From Plotosus lineatus (Eukaryota; Chordata; Actinopteri; Siluriformes; Plotosidae): a stretch of 64,000 bases of DNA. The stretch's first letter is position 1. Each line of letters opens with the position of its first letter. The stretch lies in assembly GCA_024760905.1 (NCBI GenBank), contig CM045731.1:57075125-57139124 (forward strand). The letters run 5' to 3'. Below, piece after piece: positions 1 to 10,985 of this stretch. The position numbers and the translations under genes were made by a program. The notes under the pieces are model-generated. The model saw only the letters and a list, made by a program, of their open reading frames with translations. It was not told the origin of the DNA and did not search any database.

Positions 1-1672
1 ACAGCAGAGAAATAGAGATGGGAAGGACGTGCAGCAAGTTAGAATGATAAAGGACAGAGGGAAATGTATTGACTGATGACAGAAGTGTGCTGGGAAGATG
101 GAAAGAGTACATTGAAGAGCTGATGAATGAGGAAAATGAGCGAGAAAAAAAAGAGTAGAAGAGGTGACCATTGAGGAGCAGGATGTAGCAAAGATCAGTA
201 AGGGTGAAGTGAGAAGGGCATTGAAGAGGATGAAGAATGGAAAGGCAGTTGGTCCTGATGATATACCTGTGGAGGTATGGAAGTGTCTAGGAGAGGTAGC
301 AGTAGATTTTCTGACAAGAACATTCAACGAGGTACTAGAGAGTGAGCAGATGCCGGAGGAGTGGAGGAGAAGTGTGCTGGTGCCAATTTTTAAGAACAAG
401 GGAGACGTGCAGAGTTGCTGCAACTACAGAGGGATAAAGTTGATGAGCCATACGATGAAGTTATGGGAAAGAATAGTGGAAGCTAGACTAAGGGCAGAGG
501 TCAGCATTTGTGAACAACAGTTTGGTTTCATGCCAAGAAAGAGCACCACAGATGCAATTTTTGCTTTGAGGATGTTAATAGAGAAGTACAGAGAAGGTCA
601 GAGAGAGCTACATTGTGCCTTTGTGGATCTGGAGAAAGCATATGACAGGGTGCCAAGAGAAGAACTGTGGTATTGCATGAGGAAGTCTGGAGTGGCAGAG
701 AAGTATGTTAGAGTGGTGCAGGACATGTATGAGAGATGTAAGACAGCGGTGAGGTGTGCTGTCGGTGTGACCAACGAATTCAAGGTGGAGGTGGGACTGC
801 ATCAAGGGTCAGCTCTGAGCCCCTTCTTGTTTGCTATGGTGATGGACAGGCTGACAGACGAGGTTAGACAAGAATCTCCATGGACTATGATGTTTGCAGA
901 TGACATTGTGATCTGTAGTGAGAGCAGAGAACAAGTGCAGGAAAATCTAGAGAGGTGGAGGTATGCCCTGGAAAGGAGAGGAATGAAGAAAATCAGAATA
1001 CATGTGTGTGAATGAGAAGGACCCAGGAGGAACGGTGATGTTACAGGGAGCAGAGATAAGGAAGGTGGAGGATTTTAAGTACTTAGGCTCAACAATCCAG
1101 AGCAATGGAGAGTGTGGAAAAGAGGTGAAGAAGCGTGTGCAGGCAGGCTGGAATGGTTGGAGAAAAGTGTCCGGTGTGATGTGCGATAGGAGAGTGTCAG
1201 CAAGAATGAAGGGAAAAGTGTACAAGACGGTGGTGAGGCCAGCGATGTTGTATGGCTTAGAAACAGTGGCGCTTAGGAAAAGGCAGGAGGCAGAGCTGGA
1301 GGTAGCAGAGATGAAAATGTTGAGGTTCTCTCTGGGAGTAACGAGGATGGATAGGATCAGAAATGAGTATATCAGAGGGACAGCCCACGTAAGATGTTTT
1401 GGAGACAAAGTCAGAGAGGCTAGATTGAGATGGTTTGGACATGTACAGAGGAGGGATAGTGAGTATATTGGCAGTAGGATGCTGAGGTTGGAACTACCAG
1501 GCAGAAGGCCTCGAGGAAGACCAAAGAAGAGATTTATGGATGTGGTGAAGGAAGACAAAGTTCGTTGGAGTCAGAAAAGAAGATGCAGAGGACAGGGTGA
1601 GGTGGAGGCGGATGATTTGCTGTGGCGACCCCTGAAGGGAGCAGCCGAAAGTAAAAGAAGAAGAAGAAGAAG
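1..1672 (+). mobile_element. RTE-clade LINE, copy 1 (5' side outside window)
   Basis: This is a non-LTR retrotransposon copy that enters from the left edge and ends in a short GAA-rich tail at about 1660-1672. It matches the other RTE copies at 16.1, 22.3, 39.5 and 59.4 kb along its length. The window starts inside the linker between the endonuclease and the reverse transcriptase. The last 60 bases before the tail (GATGATT-GCTGTGGCGACCCC type) form the 3' end shared with all copies and with the SINE I family. RTE assignment rests on the protein style and the simple 3' repeat; no database search was possible. Confidence 0.85.
164..1661 (+). pseudogene. RTE reverse transcriptase, frameshifted
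   Basis: This is the reverse transcriptase and C-terminal part of an RTE LINE polyprotein, which copies element RNA at a nicked target. The first open segment (164-1012) carries the fingers and palm, with NGKAVGPDDIP near residue 25, YRGIKL near 90, [11 protein letters not shown] near 160, LHQGSALSPFLFA near 213 and the catalytic FADD at residue 244 (nt 893). A small deletion near 985 removes the conserved KxSxxKTE stretch, and reading shifts to a second segment (1002-1724). That segment holds the YLGS motif, the thumb and the C-terminal GRPKKRF tail. No start codon of its own is expected, because RTE proteins read through from the endonuclease. It is inactive as it stands. Confidence 0.85.
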
Positions 1673-1799
1673 ATCTCTCCTTGAACCAATTATTAAATCG
1701 TTGAGCCAAATACAGATTCACTGAACCAAATCCTGGCACAAGGAGTCTCAAAAACCAATTGTTGATTCTCTGGGCAATTACTGATTCAGATACTGACTG

Positions 1800-2365
1800 A
1801 AAATAATCTCCAAGATGGCGACGTCGCAGAGTTCTCGGAATCAGTTTGTTCCTTTTAATTTGTTTTGTCTGTTGTTTTTGTTTGCTTGTTTTTTTTTTTT
1901 AACTATGCTCGTCTATGACCGGGCAACCCTACTACAGCTATGAGAGTGAAGTCCTTTTGGACATTTAGAACTGAACACGCTCAACTCCTATCCTGGGCTA
2001 ATATTCTACTGCAGCTCAATGCTAGCTGCACCCCAGATAACAATAAACCCAGGTGGAGACGTGGCAGGCGGGGAAGGGCTGAACAACGACTCCGGCGCTT
2101 GGTTAGCAATAGAAGGTTAGCACTCCCGGTCATACTGCTTGAAAATGTTCAGTCTCAGAAAATGAGCCAGCTTCATGCTCGGATTACAGCGCAGAGGGAT
2201 CTACAGGCCTGCTCCATGCTGTGTTTCTTTGAAACATGGCTCGAGGAGAGTACACCTGACGAGGCGACTACACCAGTCGGCTTCACGGCCTTCAGGGAGG
2301 ACCAGAGCGCAGCGAATAGCAACAAGGCCCGTAGCAGAAGAACGGCAGATTCTCGTTAAATGAAC
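1800..2365 (+). mobile_element. 5' fragment of an APE-type LINE (5'UTR plus endonuclease start)
   Basis: An AT/T-rich leader contains an AAGATGGCG YY1-like motif near 1812. It is followed by coding sequence in which a basic stretch (RRGRRGRAEQRLRR) leads into a degenerate endonuclease start ending in an ETWLEE motif (about 2150-2260). ETW(L) is the conserved catalytic-glutamate block of APE endonucleases in L2/CR1-like LINEs. Frame breaks lie around 2175. Everything 3' of the endonuclease start is missing. The exact clade is uncertain. Confidence 0.5.
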
Positions 2366-2836
2366 CTGGTGTACTGACTGCAGATTATCTTTAAATCTTG
2401 CTCTGAGAATGTGGAACACCTAACTTTGAAGTTGCGGCCATTTTACTTACCCAGAGAACTGTTCATTTTTTTCCAACAAAACAATGGGCGTAGTGCAATA
2501 TAAATATAATATAATATATAATATAATTTAGTGCAATTTCATTTATTGCTGTTATCTACTGATTTATTTATTTATTGTATTATTATTATTATTATCATTT
2601 TATTTTTATTACTTTTATTATTATTATTATTATTATTATTATATTGTTTACTGGGTTTGTGTAAGGTCCTTTTAAAGATAGAATTTTAATGTGTTTATTT
2701 TATAGCAGTTTGTGTGTTGTTGATTTGAGCCTTCTTTTCTGTTTATAACTTGACTCCTTGAACAACCGCACAAGAATTCCTGTGTGTAAAAGCACAAATG
2801 TCTATTAAAATCCTGCATCCTGAATTCATTTTTATA
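2366..2836. other. AT-rich stretch without genes
   Basis: It holds low-complexity TA-rich sequence (2500-2530) and an interrupted (TTA)n microsatellite at about 2577-2643. No coding potential is seen. It probably belongs to the intron or downstream part of the ITCH-like gene, interrupted by repeats. Confidence 0.5.
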
Positions 2837-4216
2837 CAGTGATCCCTCACTACTTCGCGCTTCAGTGCATCGCGGGTTTTTCAAAAATATTCATCGAAAA
2901 AAAAAAAATATGGAAATTACGGAAAAATAGGGAAAAAGTTAAGAAAAATGCCACAAAACAAGGCAAATTACGCAAAAAAAAAAAAAAAAAACCAAACTAA
3001 ATAAACAAACTAAAACAAAACAAAATAAAAACCCCCAACAAAACTATCTATATTTTTATGTGAGGTGCGCATCTGAGTGTGTGCGCGCGTCTGTATGTGT
3101 CTAGGTGCACGTATGTGTGTGTTGTGTGTATTTATATTTTATATACCGTATTCGACGTAATAAGCACCCAGGGCGCTAAAAAACAAAACCCATCGAAGTG
3201 GGTGGGCGCTTATTAAAATGATTACCAGCGGAGTGGGACTATAAGTGCATATTACCATCGAGGTGGAGAAATGAATAATAACAGAGCAATAAAAGAGTTT
3301 TACTGGTATTTTTGTTATTCATTTTGTGGTATCAACCAAACTACTTACATGAAAGCTGAAAACAAAAAAACAGCATAATTTAAAAAAAAAAAGACCCCTT
3401 ACTTTTCCCTCCCAGGTCTCCGGTTCCTTTTGGCTGTTCCTGTAAACATTTTCCCGTAAGTAAAATCGAGGCAATCAGCACGAATGTCAACTTTAGCACA
3501 TGCTACATGACGTTTGAACAAATCAACAGGAACATTAAATAAAGCACATGTCTAGGAACGTGCTTAAAGTTAGTGAGCAGGAGAATCGGGTGAAAAATAC
3601 TCGTCATCACTTTCTGATAGGTCCATATCTGGCTCATCGCTCCATTCATTCAGAGCATCTCATCGCTTTGCTGTAGCAGTTTCTAGTGGTTCATCGGTTG
3701 TTGGACATTTACCAAGAGAACACAGCATAATATTTTCCTGTTTTTTAAAGCATGGCGGAACAATCAAATGTGGTGTTACTGATGAGCATTATAGACATTC
3801 CCCAGTGACAGGGGGTCTTGAAATACTGAGTAAACTCACTTTTACAAGCAGTGAACACCCCATTTTACGGTTACAGAGACTGATCGAATAAAATTAGTAA
3901 GTTTGAGCTACGATTTTGCTACTAGTACACATGGGCGGTTATTAGACATAAGAAGAAAAAAAAAAGCAAACAAAAAAAAACAATGGGGGGGCGGCGGTTA
4001 TGTTGAATACGGTAATGATCTTATGCATTATTTTTGAATGTTTAATTGTTATTATAAGCATTTATAGCGTTGAATATGTATTTATTGATATCATATATAC
4101 ATGTATGTATACGTCAGTCGGGGGGGGGGTCGGCTCGGCTCGATTCTACTTCGGGCAAATTCGGCATTCCTGAAGGGTCTCGGTCCCCATTAACCGTGAA
4201 AAGTGAGGATTCACTG
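2837..4216. mobile_element. TA-flanked non-autonomous DNA transposon, pogo/Tigger-like
   Basis: The terminal inverted repeats begin CAGTGATCCCTCACT at the left and, read inward from the right, CAGTGAATCCTCACT. TA dinucleotides flank both sides (2835-2836 and 4217-4218). CAGT termini with TA target duplications are typical of pogo/Tigger elements in the Tc1/mariner superfamily. The body is A-rich and non-coding. Removing the nested element at 3146-4012 leaves about 510 bp. A shorter relative lies at 61492-61817 and a right-half copy at 7080-7323. Confidence 0.75.
3146..4012. mobile_element. Nested TA-flanked MITE with CCGTATTC termini
   Basis: The termini read CCGTATTCGACGTAATAAG at the left and, inward from the right, CCGTATTCAACATAACCG. 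TA lies on both sides (3144-3145, 4013-4014). It sits inside the pogo-like element, so it inserted later. The length is 867 bp. No transposase reading frame is visible, so it would depend on a partner. TA duplication suggests a Tc1/mariner-type mobiliser; the family name is not known to me. Confidence 0.7.
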
Positions 4217-4286
4217 TACTTCATCTCAAACATTCTTTTGTGTTCGGTTTAATGTTTTTCTGTGTGTGCATGTGTGTTCCCACTCA

Positions 4287-5004
<718 letters not shown>

Positions 5005-5005
<1 letters not shown>

Positions 5006-5137
5006 AGAGAGAGAGAGAGCACAAACAGTGCGGGAGAGAGAAAGAGAATGAAAAAACCCCGCCCTGTATCTGTACAGAGATGCTGTTTCTTCAGACTGAG
5101 AGAAAAAAGAGAGAGGAAAAAAAATATATATATAATA

Positions 5138-5219
<82 letters not shown>

Positions 5220-5220
5220 C
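5005..5220. repeat. Microsatellite block (GA)n, (TA)n, (CA)n
   Basis: A (GA)n run lies at about 5003-5020, followed by GA-rich sequence to about 5120, then a long (TA)n run at about 5126-5190 and (CA)n at about 5199-5220 that abuts the DNA element starting at 5220. Long open frames across it are artefacts of dinucleotide repetition. Confidence 0.9.
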
Positions 5221-6103
5221 AATGGAGCCTTAGAATCCAAACGCTATAGAATTCGAACAAAAAATCCGTGATTTTTTTTGTCCCGGAAACCGAACAAAAA
5301 CCGCAAGTCGAACTCAAGAAACGCAAGAAAAAACGAGACAGAGAGGGAGTGCGACTTCCGGAAGTTGTTGATACTATGTATCACCCTGATAAAGCCCTGT
5401 TCTGAGGAAGTCCATAAGTTGTTGATACTATGTATCACCCTGATAAAGCTGTCCTGGGGAGGTCCGGATGTTGTTGATACAGTACTATCTACGTAACGCC
5501 CTGACTCTGTGCTCCACCAGTTCCCGCTATCGTTTGAGTTCCGTGTTCCTCCGCACCTCTAACCGTGACTACGATTTCATCGTGCTCTAGTGCCTTCCCT
5601 GTGAACAATAAAGCGCACCCGTTTTCAAAACGGAGAAACACGGAAATCAACCTAAAGCGGGAAGTGGTGGAGCACGGAGCTGAGAGCCAGAGAGATCATG
5701 GGGAAGAGGGACAATATTCTAGCACTGGGAAGAGCGCTGCTAGTCTTTATAGCCCATAATTAAGTGGAATTAGGTGTGCGTGTTTAGCACTCCACCCGTG
5801 TGCGACAGCCACGCCCCTCTCCAACACGCATTTCAACGCGCAACTCTTTTGTGAAAGACCATAACACACTAAAATAAAAACCACAGTGCAGTTAAAAAGT
5901 GTACTGTATTCAACAATTTTTTCCACTCAGTTTGCGGACCTATGGTACGAGTTACGATACTGTTAACTTTTCAAAAGATGACAGAACGGATTAAGACCAT
6001 TTACATTATTTGTAATGGGAAAAGCGGATTCGGACTTCGAATAAATCGGAATCCGAACAGCCGTCTGGAACGGATTAAGTTCGAGAGTACCGAGGCTCCA
6101 CTG
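5220..6103. mobile_element. Non-autonomous DNA transposon with CAGTGGAGCC-type ends
   Basis: The left end reads CAATGGAGCCTTAGAATCC and the right end, read inward, CAGTGGAGCCTCGGTACTC. Both ends are followed by repeated TTCGAA/GAATCCG motifs. CAGTGG(A/A)RCCTCGG termini resemble TA-inserting Tc1/mariner-type elements, but here the flanks are (CA)n and (TG)n microsatellites, so no target duplication can be read. The interior has a direct duplication (5353-5405 and 5407-5460, each GAAGT..GTTGATACTATGTATCACCCTGATAAAG). It also has a TATA-containing segment shared with 29123-29330. Confidence 0.6.
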
Positions 6104-6156
6104 TGTGTGTGTGTGTGTTTGTTGTACGTGTAATATATACACACACACATATATAT

Positions 6157-6234
<78 letters not shown>

Positions 6235-6482
6235 GATTTTCTGAGTAGATCCCTCCAGATATATATATATATATACAGAGAGAGAGATACAGATACACTA
6301 CTAAACACATACTGAGAGAGAGAGAGATGTGTGTGGGTCTGATCATGAAACTGATACATTTTCCCAAATTCAATTTTGAATAAATGTTTCCATGTCCAAT
6401 TTTAGACATGAATCATTGTATCAAAATCTTTAGTACATGCATGGGAGACAATATCATAAAAATATGTACATGTGGAGAGAGA
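6104..6482. repeat. Microsatellites (TG)n, (TA)n, (GA)n
   Basis: It contains (TG)n from 6102, (TA)n at about 6166-6208, (GA)n at about 6209-6233, a further TA/GA cluster to about 6330, and unremarkable AT-rich sequence to 6482. There is no gene. Confidence 0.85.
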
Positions 6483-7019
6483 ATGAATGAATGAAGTTTA
6501 ACGGCACTTTCAATACATATAGTGTGTTATATTGTGCCAAACATGGTTATTTTATATTAAGTACAATGACTAAGAGTTCAAGTTCAAATCGCAAACGACT
6601 AATGAAGCTAAGGTAAACCAAATCATTTTCTTCGAACAATCAATTTTTGTGTAAAACCCAATCGAAAGATGAAAAGGTAATATTAATAAAAAACAAGTTT
6701 GGCTAAGGGTGCGCATTCCTGTACATTTCCAATCAACAGTAAAAGTCTGAATTGCAGCACTCTAGCAATAGAATTCATGCTAACTATACCACAAATTTAA
6801 AATTTATAAAACATTTCAATATCTTTTAAAAACTGCAGAATTACTGAAGCATTAAATTTAGTAAAAAGATCATACAAGTTGTTAACGTTAAAATGCTGGT
6901 ACCCAGTCTCAGCAAAATCTGTGCAATCTATTAAAATGTGCTCGACAGTCAGGGGGACTGAACAAGTATCACACACAGGCGCAGGCTCCCCTTTCAATAA
7001 ATAGCTATATGTAATGTAA

Positions 7020-7020
<1 letters not shown>
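6483..7020 (-). mobile_element. 3' end of a LINE with an RNase-H-side zinc motif (I/Nimb-like)
   Basis: The minus strand encodes the C-terminal end of a LINE polyprotein (stop near 6797). It contains a C-x2-C...H-x4-C zinc-binding block (residues CDTC, then H and C) of the kind that follows the RNase H domain in I/Nimb-clade LINEs. The sequence after the stop ends TGCCGTTAAACTTCATTC with an (ATTC)n tail at 6483-6495. The 5' side is lost in the (TA)n block at 7021-7079. The clade is inferred from the zinc block and tail. Confidence 0.6.

Positions 7021-7079
<59 letters not shown>
7021..7079. repeat. (TA)n microsatellite
   Basis: About 29 uninterrupted TA units separate the LINE 3' fragment from a pogo-like fragment. 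Confidence 0.95.
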
Positions 7080-7081
<2 letters not shown>

Positions 7082-7323
7082 AGAACAGGTTTTGAAATAA
7101 TTCAAATACTTCCTGGTTTACACGTTTATGGTAAATTTTGTGAAATTGTGAACTTTTTCATTATTTATGTTTAATTGTTAATATAAGCTTTAATAGCATC
7201 AAATATTTATTTATTGATATAAATATCAATTTATATTGGGGGGGGTTGATCCTACTTCGTGGAATTCAGTGGTCGCAGGATGGATTTCGGTTCCAATTAA
7301 CCGTGGAAAGTGAGGGATCCCTG
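7080..7323. mobile_element. Right half of a pogo/Tigger-like MITE
   Basis: It matches the right half of the element at 2837-4216: the TTATTTATGTTTAATTG segment, a GGGGGG run, and the terminus CCGTGGAAAGTGAGGGATC followed by CCTG. The left end is missing. A (TG)n run follows at 7322-7352. Confidence 0.65.
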
Positions 7324-7329
7324 TGTGTA

Positions 7330-7361
<32 letters not shown>

Positions 7362-7423
7362 CAGAAAGAGAGAGAGAGTAAGAGAGAAATAGTGTATGAG
7401 AGACAAAGAGGGAGAGAAAATAC

Positions 7424-7515
7424 CAGTGATCTGTAGTTGAGCCTTCATGGGTTGGCCGTTTCCAGGGTCTGGTTTGGAAACGCTGGAGGCCATGGAATAC
7501 TGCTTGGGCTGAGAC
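7424..7515 (-). CDS. itch: First coding exon of an ITCH-like E3 ubiquitin ligase
   Basis: This is the exon with the start codon. ATG at 7493-7491 in the context TTCCATGGCC opens a 23-residue N-terminus that ends MKAQLQIT, and the exon stops after one further base (G, 7424) before the donor GTATTTTC (7423 onward). An acceptor-like CTCCAG ends at 7516, so 7515-7494 would be 5'UTR. Upstream in-frame ATGs at about 7535 and 7526 are possible, but they precede the acceptor. The end of the frame joins in phase to 4429. MKAQLQIT corresponds to MKSQLQIT at the start of the vertebrate ITCH C2 domain. ITCH is a cytosolic/endosomal NEDD4-type HECT ligase with four WW domains. The donor is weaker than consensus (GTATTT). 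Confidence 0.78.
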
Positions 7516-7523
7516 CTGGAGCA

Positions 7524-8399
7524 CATGCACACCACATCATGAAATCACTTCACACTCAGCAGGTGTGTGTGTGTGTGTATCTGGTTACACGTTAAACTGT
7601 CCACTTTTTATAGCTACAGTCAGGACATGTCCAAGTTTCTCTAATCACACATCTGTGTTTATTTCATTAAGATCGCGGACACTTTCATTCAGCAGAATTT
7701 ACAGTGCAACAGATCCGCTTAACCAGATTGCGGCTGATCCCACAATTCCTTGGATTTTGTTAGAAGAAGCTGGAATACAGGACTATCATTAAAAACTAGT
7801 ATAACTACCCCCCCCCACATGTTCATTAAAATCTTACTAATTAAGCAAAATGTGCATCTCACTGGTCCTTATACCCAATAATATCCACCCGAGTGCTGCG
7901 ATCCCTCCCAATTACCACGTCCCAGTCTCTCTTTCTCTCACACAGTGCAATGTTCATCATAACACCCATAAAATAACACCTTAGTGTTTCAATCAGAGAA
8001 AGAGTTCACTGAGTCCAGTGTTATTAGATTTATGCTCTCTCTCTCTCTCTCTCTCACACACACTATATAAGTCTGAGGGTTAATAATTTAACAACTGTTC
8101 AAGTGTTTGTGTGGCTGCACTTTGGCATAAGTCGCCCTTCTAAATAAGCAGTAATAAATAAATAAATAAATACACACTGTTAATTATTGAATATTTATTA
8201 GTCGTTTCATTTTACTTTCATACTTTATTAAACAGATTATTTTTTCAGTTTGTTTAAATATTTACTATCTTAATTAAGATCAGAGAAAAATTAAACAATC
8301 AAATCACAAAGTGTTTTTCCTTTTCTTATCCTTCTATTTTAATTATTTATTCTAGAACATTTTCAAAATATGTACCTGGGCAAAGAAATACTGCTTAGT
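7524..8399. other. Intron of the ITCH-like gene
   Basis: It contains a (TG)n run (7564-7579), a C-run (7809-7817), a (CT)n run (about 8035-8056) and AT-rich sequence with an (AATA)n patch (8154-8170). No coding sequence or recognisable element was found. Confidence 0.5.
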
Positions 8400-9230
8400 G
8401 CATACTATACAATTCAGCTTCAGAATTATTGGCACCTCTGTTAAAAAAAAAACAGTGTAAAAATGGGATTTAAAATTATAATATTGAATTAAACTCACAT
8501 GGAACCCTCTGTTGTAAAGTTGTTATAAAAGCACTAAAAATCGCTTTTAATCAGCGCCGTATCTAAACTATTGATTTGAATGATACGTTGAGGTGAGATA
8601 ACACTCAGGGATGCTTTCATTGGCACTTTAAAAGCTATAATAAGAAACAGGTGTAAATCCTGTGCATTTTGCTCTGACCATGAAACAGGAGTGTTTTATG
8701 AGAAGAAAAGTATAAACCACCCTCTTATCCTGTTGTAACAAAATAATCAACAAGTGGTGCAATGGCATGGAGTCGTTCTCACCACTTTAAAGTAGATTTA
8801 TCTCATAAAACAGCACCTTCTAAACCATTTTAATACTTATAGTTCATGATAGCGCTGTTTCTTGTTCTGATAGTTTAATTTCCATACTTGGAGAGCATGA
8901 ATTCCTCTGTACAGATGATCCAACAGTTTCTTTAGAAATGACAGTATCGATTTCAAATAAAGATTTTGAATTTTGAAAGTGTTTTCTGTGGAGTATGTTG
9001 CTGTTTCCAGGACAGAGGTGTTTATTGAATGTTTTTTGGAAGGAGTTTGTTACCACATTAACAATATTCAAATTTTGAGAAACACAATGAGAAAGCTGAC
9101 TCTTACTGATAGAATGTTCACGAAAACAGGAACAAACCTCTTCCTTGGATGTTCCAGGACAATAAATCTAATTGTAAACAATTGTAATGTTTCTTAAAAA
9201 ATAAAAATTTAACATTTGGTAGATTTCTGC
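8400..9230. other. Probable DNA-transposon-derived sequence, unclassified
   Basis: From about 8410 the sequence begins TTCAGAATTATTGGCACC, a motif often seen at the ends of fish DNA elements. It continues AT-rich with broken minus-strand frames (for example 8844-9071) that match no family I recognise. The opposite terminus was not found. Confidence 0.3.
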
Positions 9231-9272
9231 GGTATAACAAGAGTAAAACATGTAGTGTTACAATAAAATAAA

Positions 9273-9462
9273 CCACTTCAGGTGATAAGAGTTGGAGAAC
9301 TTCATCGCTCCATCCAAATGTCGATTATTTTCTTAAAAATACAAAATTGTATGAGTTTATTACACTAGATTTGTACCGTGTCTGTAATAAACCCACACAA
9401 TTCTGTATTTTCAGGAAAATAACCAACAGATGAAGTTCTCCAACTCTGATCACCTGAAGTGG
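9273..9462. mobile_element. Foldback MITE, a near-complete 190-bp palindrome
   Basis: The left arm CCACTTCAGGTGATAAGAG pairs with the right arm CTCTGATCACCTGAAGTGG. The pairing continues inward through the whole interval with scattered mismatches and is centred near 9367. Such total palindromes are typical of non-autonomous hairpin elements. No clear target duplication is visible. Confidence 0.75.
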
Positions 9463-9477
9463 ACTATTATCCTTGGT

Positions 9478-9561
9478 TCGAGTTTTAAGTCGTCTGTTTT
9501 CATTTTTATTACAGTAATATATTAAAGTGATAAAAATGAAAACAAATGACTTAAAACTCGA
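9478..9561. repeat. Second hairpin (84 bp) next to the foldback MITE
   Basis: TCGAGTTTTAAGTCGTCTG at the left pairs with the complement of the right arm, which ends GACTTAAAACTCGA. The arms of about 32 bases enclose a loop of about 20 bases. It lies 15 bases from the larger palindrome. Confidence 0.7.
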
Positions 9562-10056
9562 AAAAAGGATAAAACTTATAAAAAGTATACATGATAAATT
9601 AGTAAATAACACAGTCATGACTCAAGATACAAATGTCTACTACTACTAAACTAAAGTATAATATTTTAACATTTACTCATTAAATCTGTTTTATATCAAA
9701 ACTTAAACATGTTAAATAAATGTTCAGAATGTAAATATAATAAACAGTAAATAAACTACGCCATTAAACTACGCGAAGTGTTTCGGCTGAAACTGGAGGC
9801 ACCTGCCTGGTAAGTAAACGTCAGAGGCGGCAACTCAAATACTCTCCCCTTCCCTACACATACGCACTACTTAGCACACAAACCAGCTCACTCATCCGCC
9901 CTACACAGTGCCCTATTAATTCAATTAGCACTCGCCTTGTATCGCTGACAGCAACCAGCTAATAATAACAGCGCTTGTTAACTTAGCTTGGCGACCGACT
10001 ATATACGCAAATATTTCTGGAATCGTTATTGATGATTTAGTAAATAAACTCCTTAC

Positions 10057-10200
10057 CTTTTAAAGACTGAAAGATCAAATTTGAAGCCCAAACACCTCCT
10101 TGGTTTTTTTTTTCGGCTTACTTCGAGAGATAAACTTCCGCCATGTTTCTGTTCCCGGTCGGGCTGCGTGACCGGAAGCAAGGCGGATCGACTGATGCAT
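10057..10200 (-). promoter_or_regulatory. itch: Candidate promoter and non-coding first exon of the ITCH-like gene
   Basis: On the minus strand a GC-richer segment (CCGGTC, GGTCACGCAGCCCGACCGG) contains an AACATGGCGGAAG motif near 10140, a combined YY1/ETS-type core-promoter sequence. It is followed by two good donor sites: GTAAGC after 10122 and GTAAGG after 10057. Either would end a short 5'UTR exon about 2.5 kb upstream of the first coding exon, a layout common for ITCH. No transcript evidence is available; the exon start is not defined. Confidence 0.45.
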
Positions 10201-10689
10201 GCCATCTAGTGTTGTGGTAGTGAAATGAGTCGGTGGAAGACAACCGACCGTCAGACAAACAAACAAACAAACAAAAAAGTTACGCAGAATCTGTAACATC
10301 ATTTAAATATAATTCAGAATTAGATATATGATACAAACAGAAATAGTGCATATTTTAAATAATTGGTTTAAATTTGGCTGTAAAATATTAGCACAACAAA
10401 AGCTGATGGCAGACGACAAGTAACGGGTCACGTGACAATCAAGAGCCAATCACGAAGGACACACGTTGGCAGTAAAACAGTGCAGGACTGTACTGAGTTG
10501 ACACAAGCGATGCTGTGGAATGCGTCCCTCTGGTGGGTATAAGGTGACTTTTTGTTCAGTTTAAAACAGTCCATCTCCTGTAACGAGACTTGAATTAAAG
10601 TCTTTAAACAAAATGGAAACACAGGATGATATGATATGTATTTTTTTTTAAATTAACAGATCGTTCCTAAATATAGACAATATTTTCTT
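10201..10689. other. Upstream region of the ITCH-like gene
   Basis: Contains an (ACAA)n patch (10254-10275) and unremarkable sequence. No gene could be supported. Confidence 0.4.
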
Positions 10690-10985
10690 CCCTTGTATCT
10701 TTCTTTTTATACATTCATTTTCTGAACCACTTTACCTTATTTAGTCTGAACCAACTCTGGGCGAAGGTAGAGTACATCCTGGACAGCTTGCCAGGCCATC
10801 ACAGGGCTATGCAGCTACTCCTTATGAAAGTCAGCAATGGTTCCTTTACACCACAGATAATGAGAGACGTGGCCGGTTTTTGATAACCCAGTTAACTGTA
10901 CTAAAGCGAGACAGCAGTGACAACCTGGTGATAGTGGGGCTTTAACTCCCAACCTCGTACCTCCATTTCACTGGAGCGCGGCAGA
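10690..10985 (-). mobile_element. Degenerate tRNA-SINE (SINE I) with an adjoining L2-like SINE tail
   Basis: From 10690 to about 10805 the text (TCATTTTCTGAACCACTTT, then CCTGGACAGCTTGCCAGG) matches the conserved L2/V-SINE-type 3' tail in reverse orientation. From about 10806 to 10985 it follows the body and head of SINE I in reverse (GAAAGTCAGCAATGGTTCC, then AACTCCCAACCTCGTACC at the B-box end). It is older and more diverged than the copies at 44.2 and 63.1 kb. Confidence 0.6.

Noticed and set aside
10428..10622. Minus-strand 64-codon frame upstream of the ITCH-like promoter
   Set aside because: No homology recognised, no splice signals; length is expected by chance.
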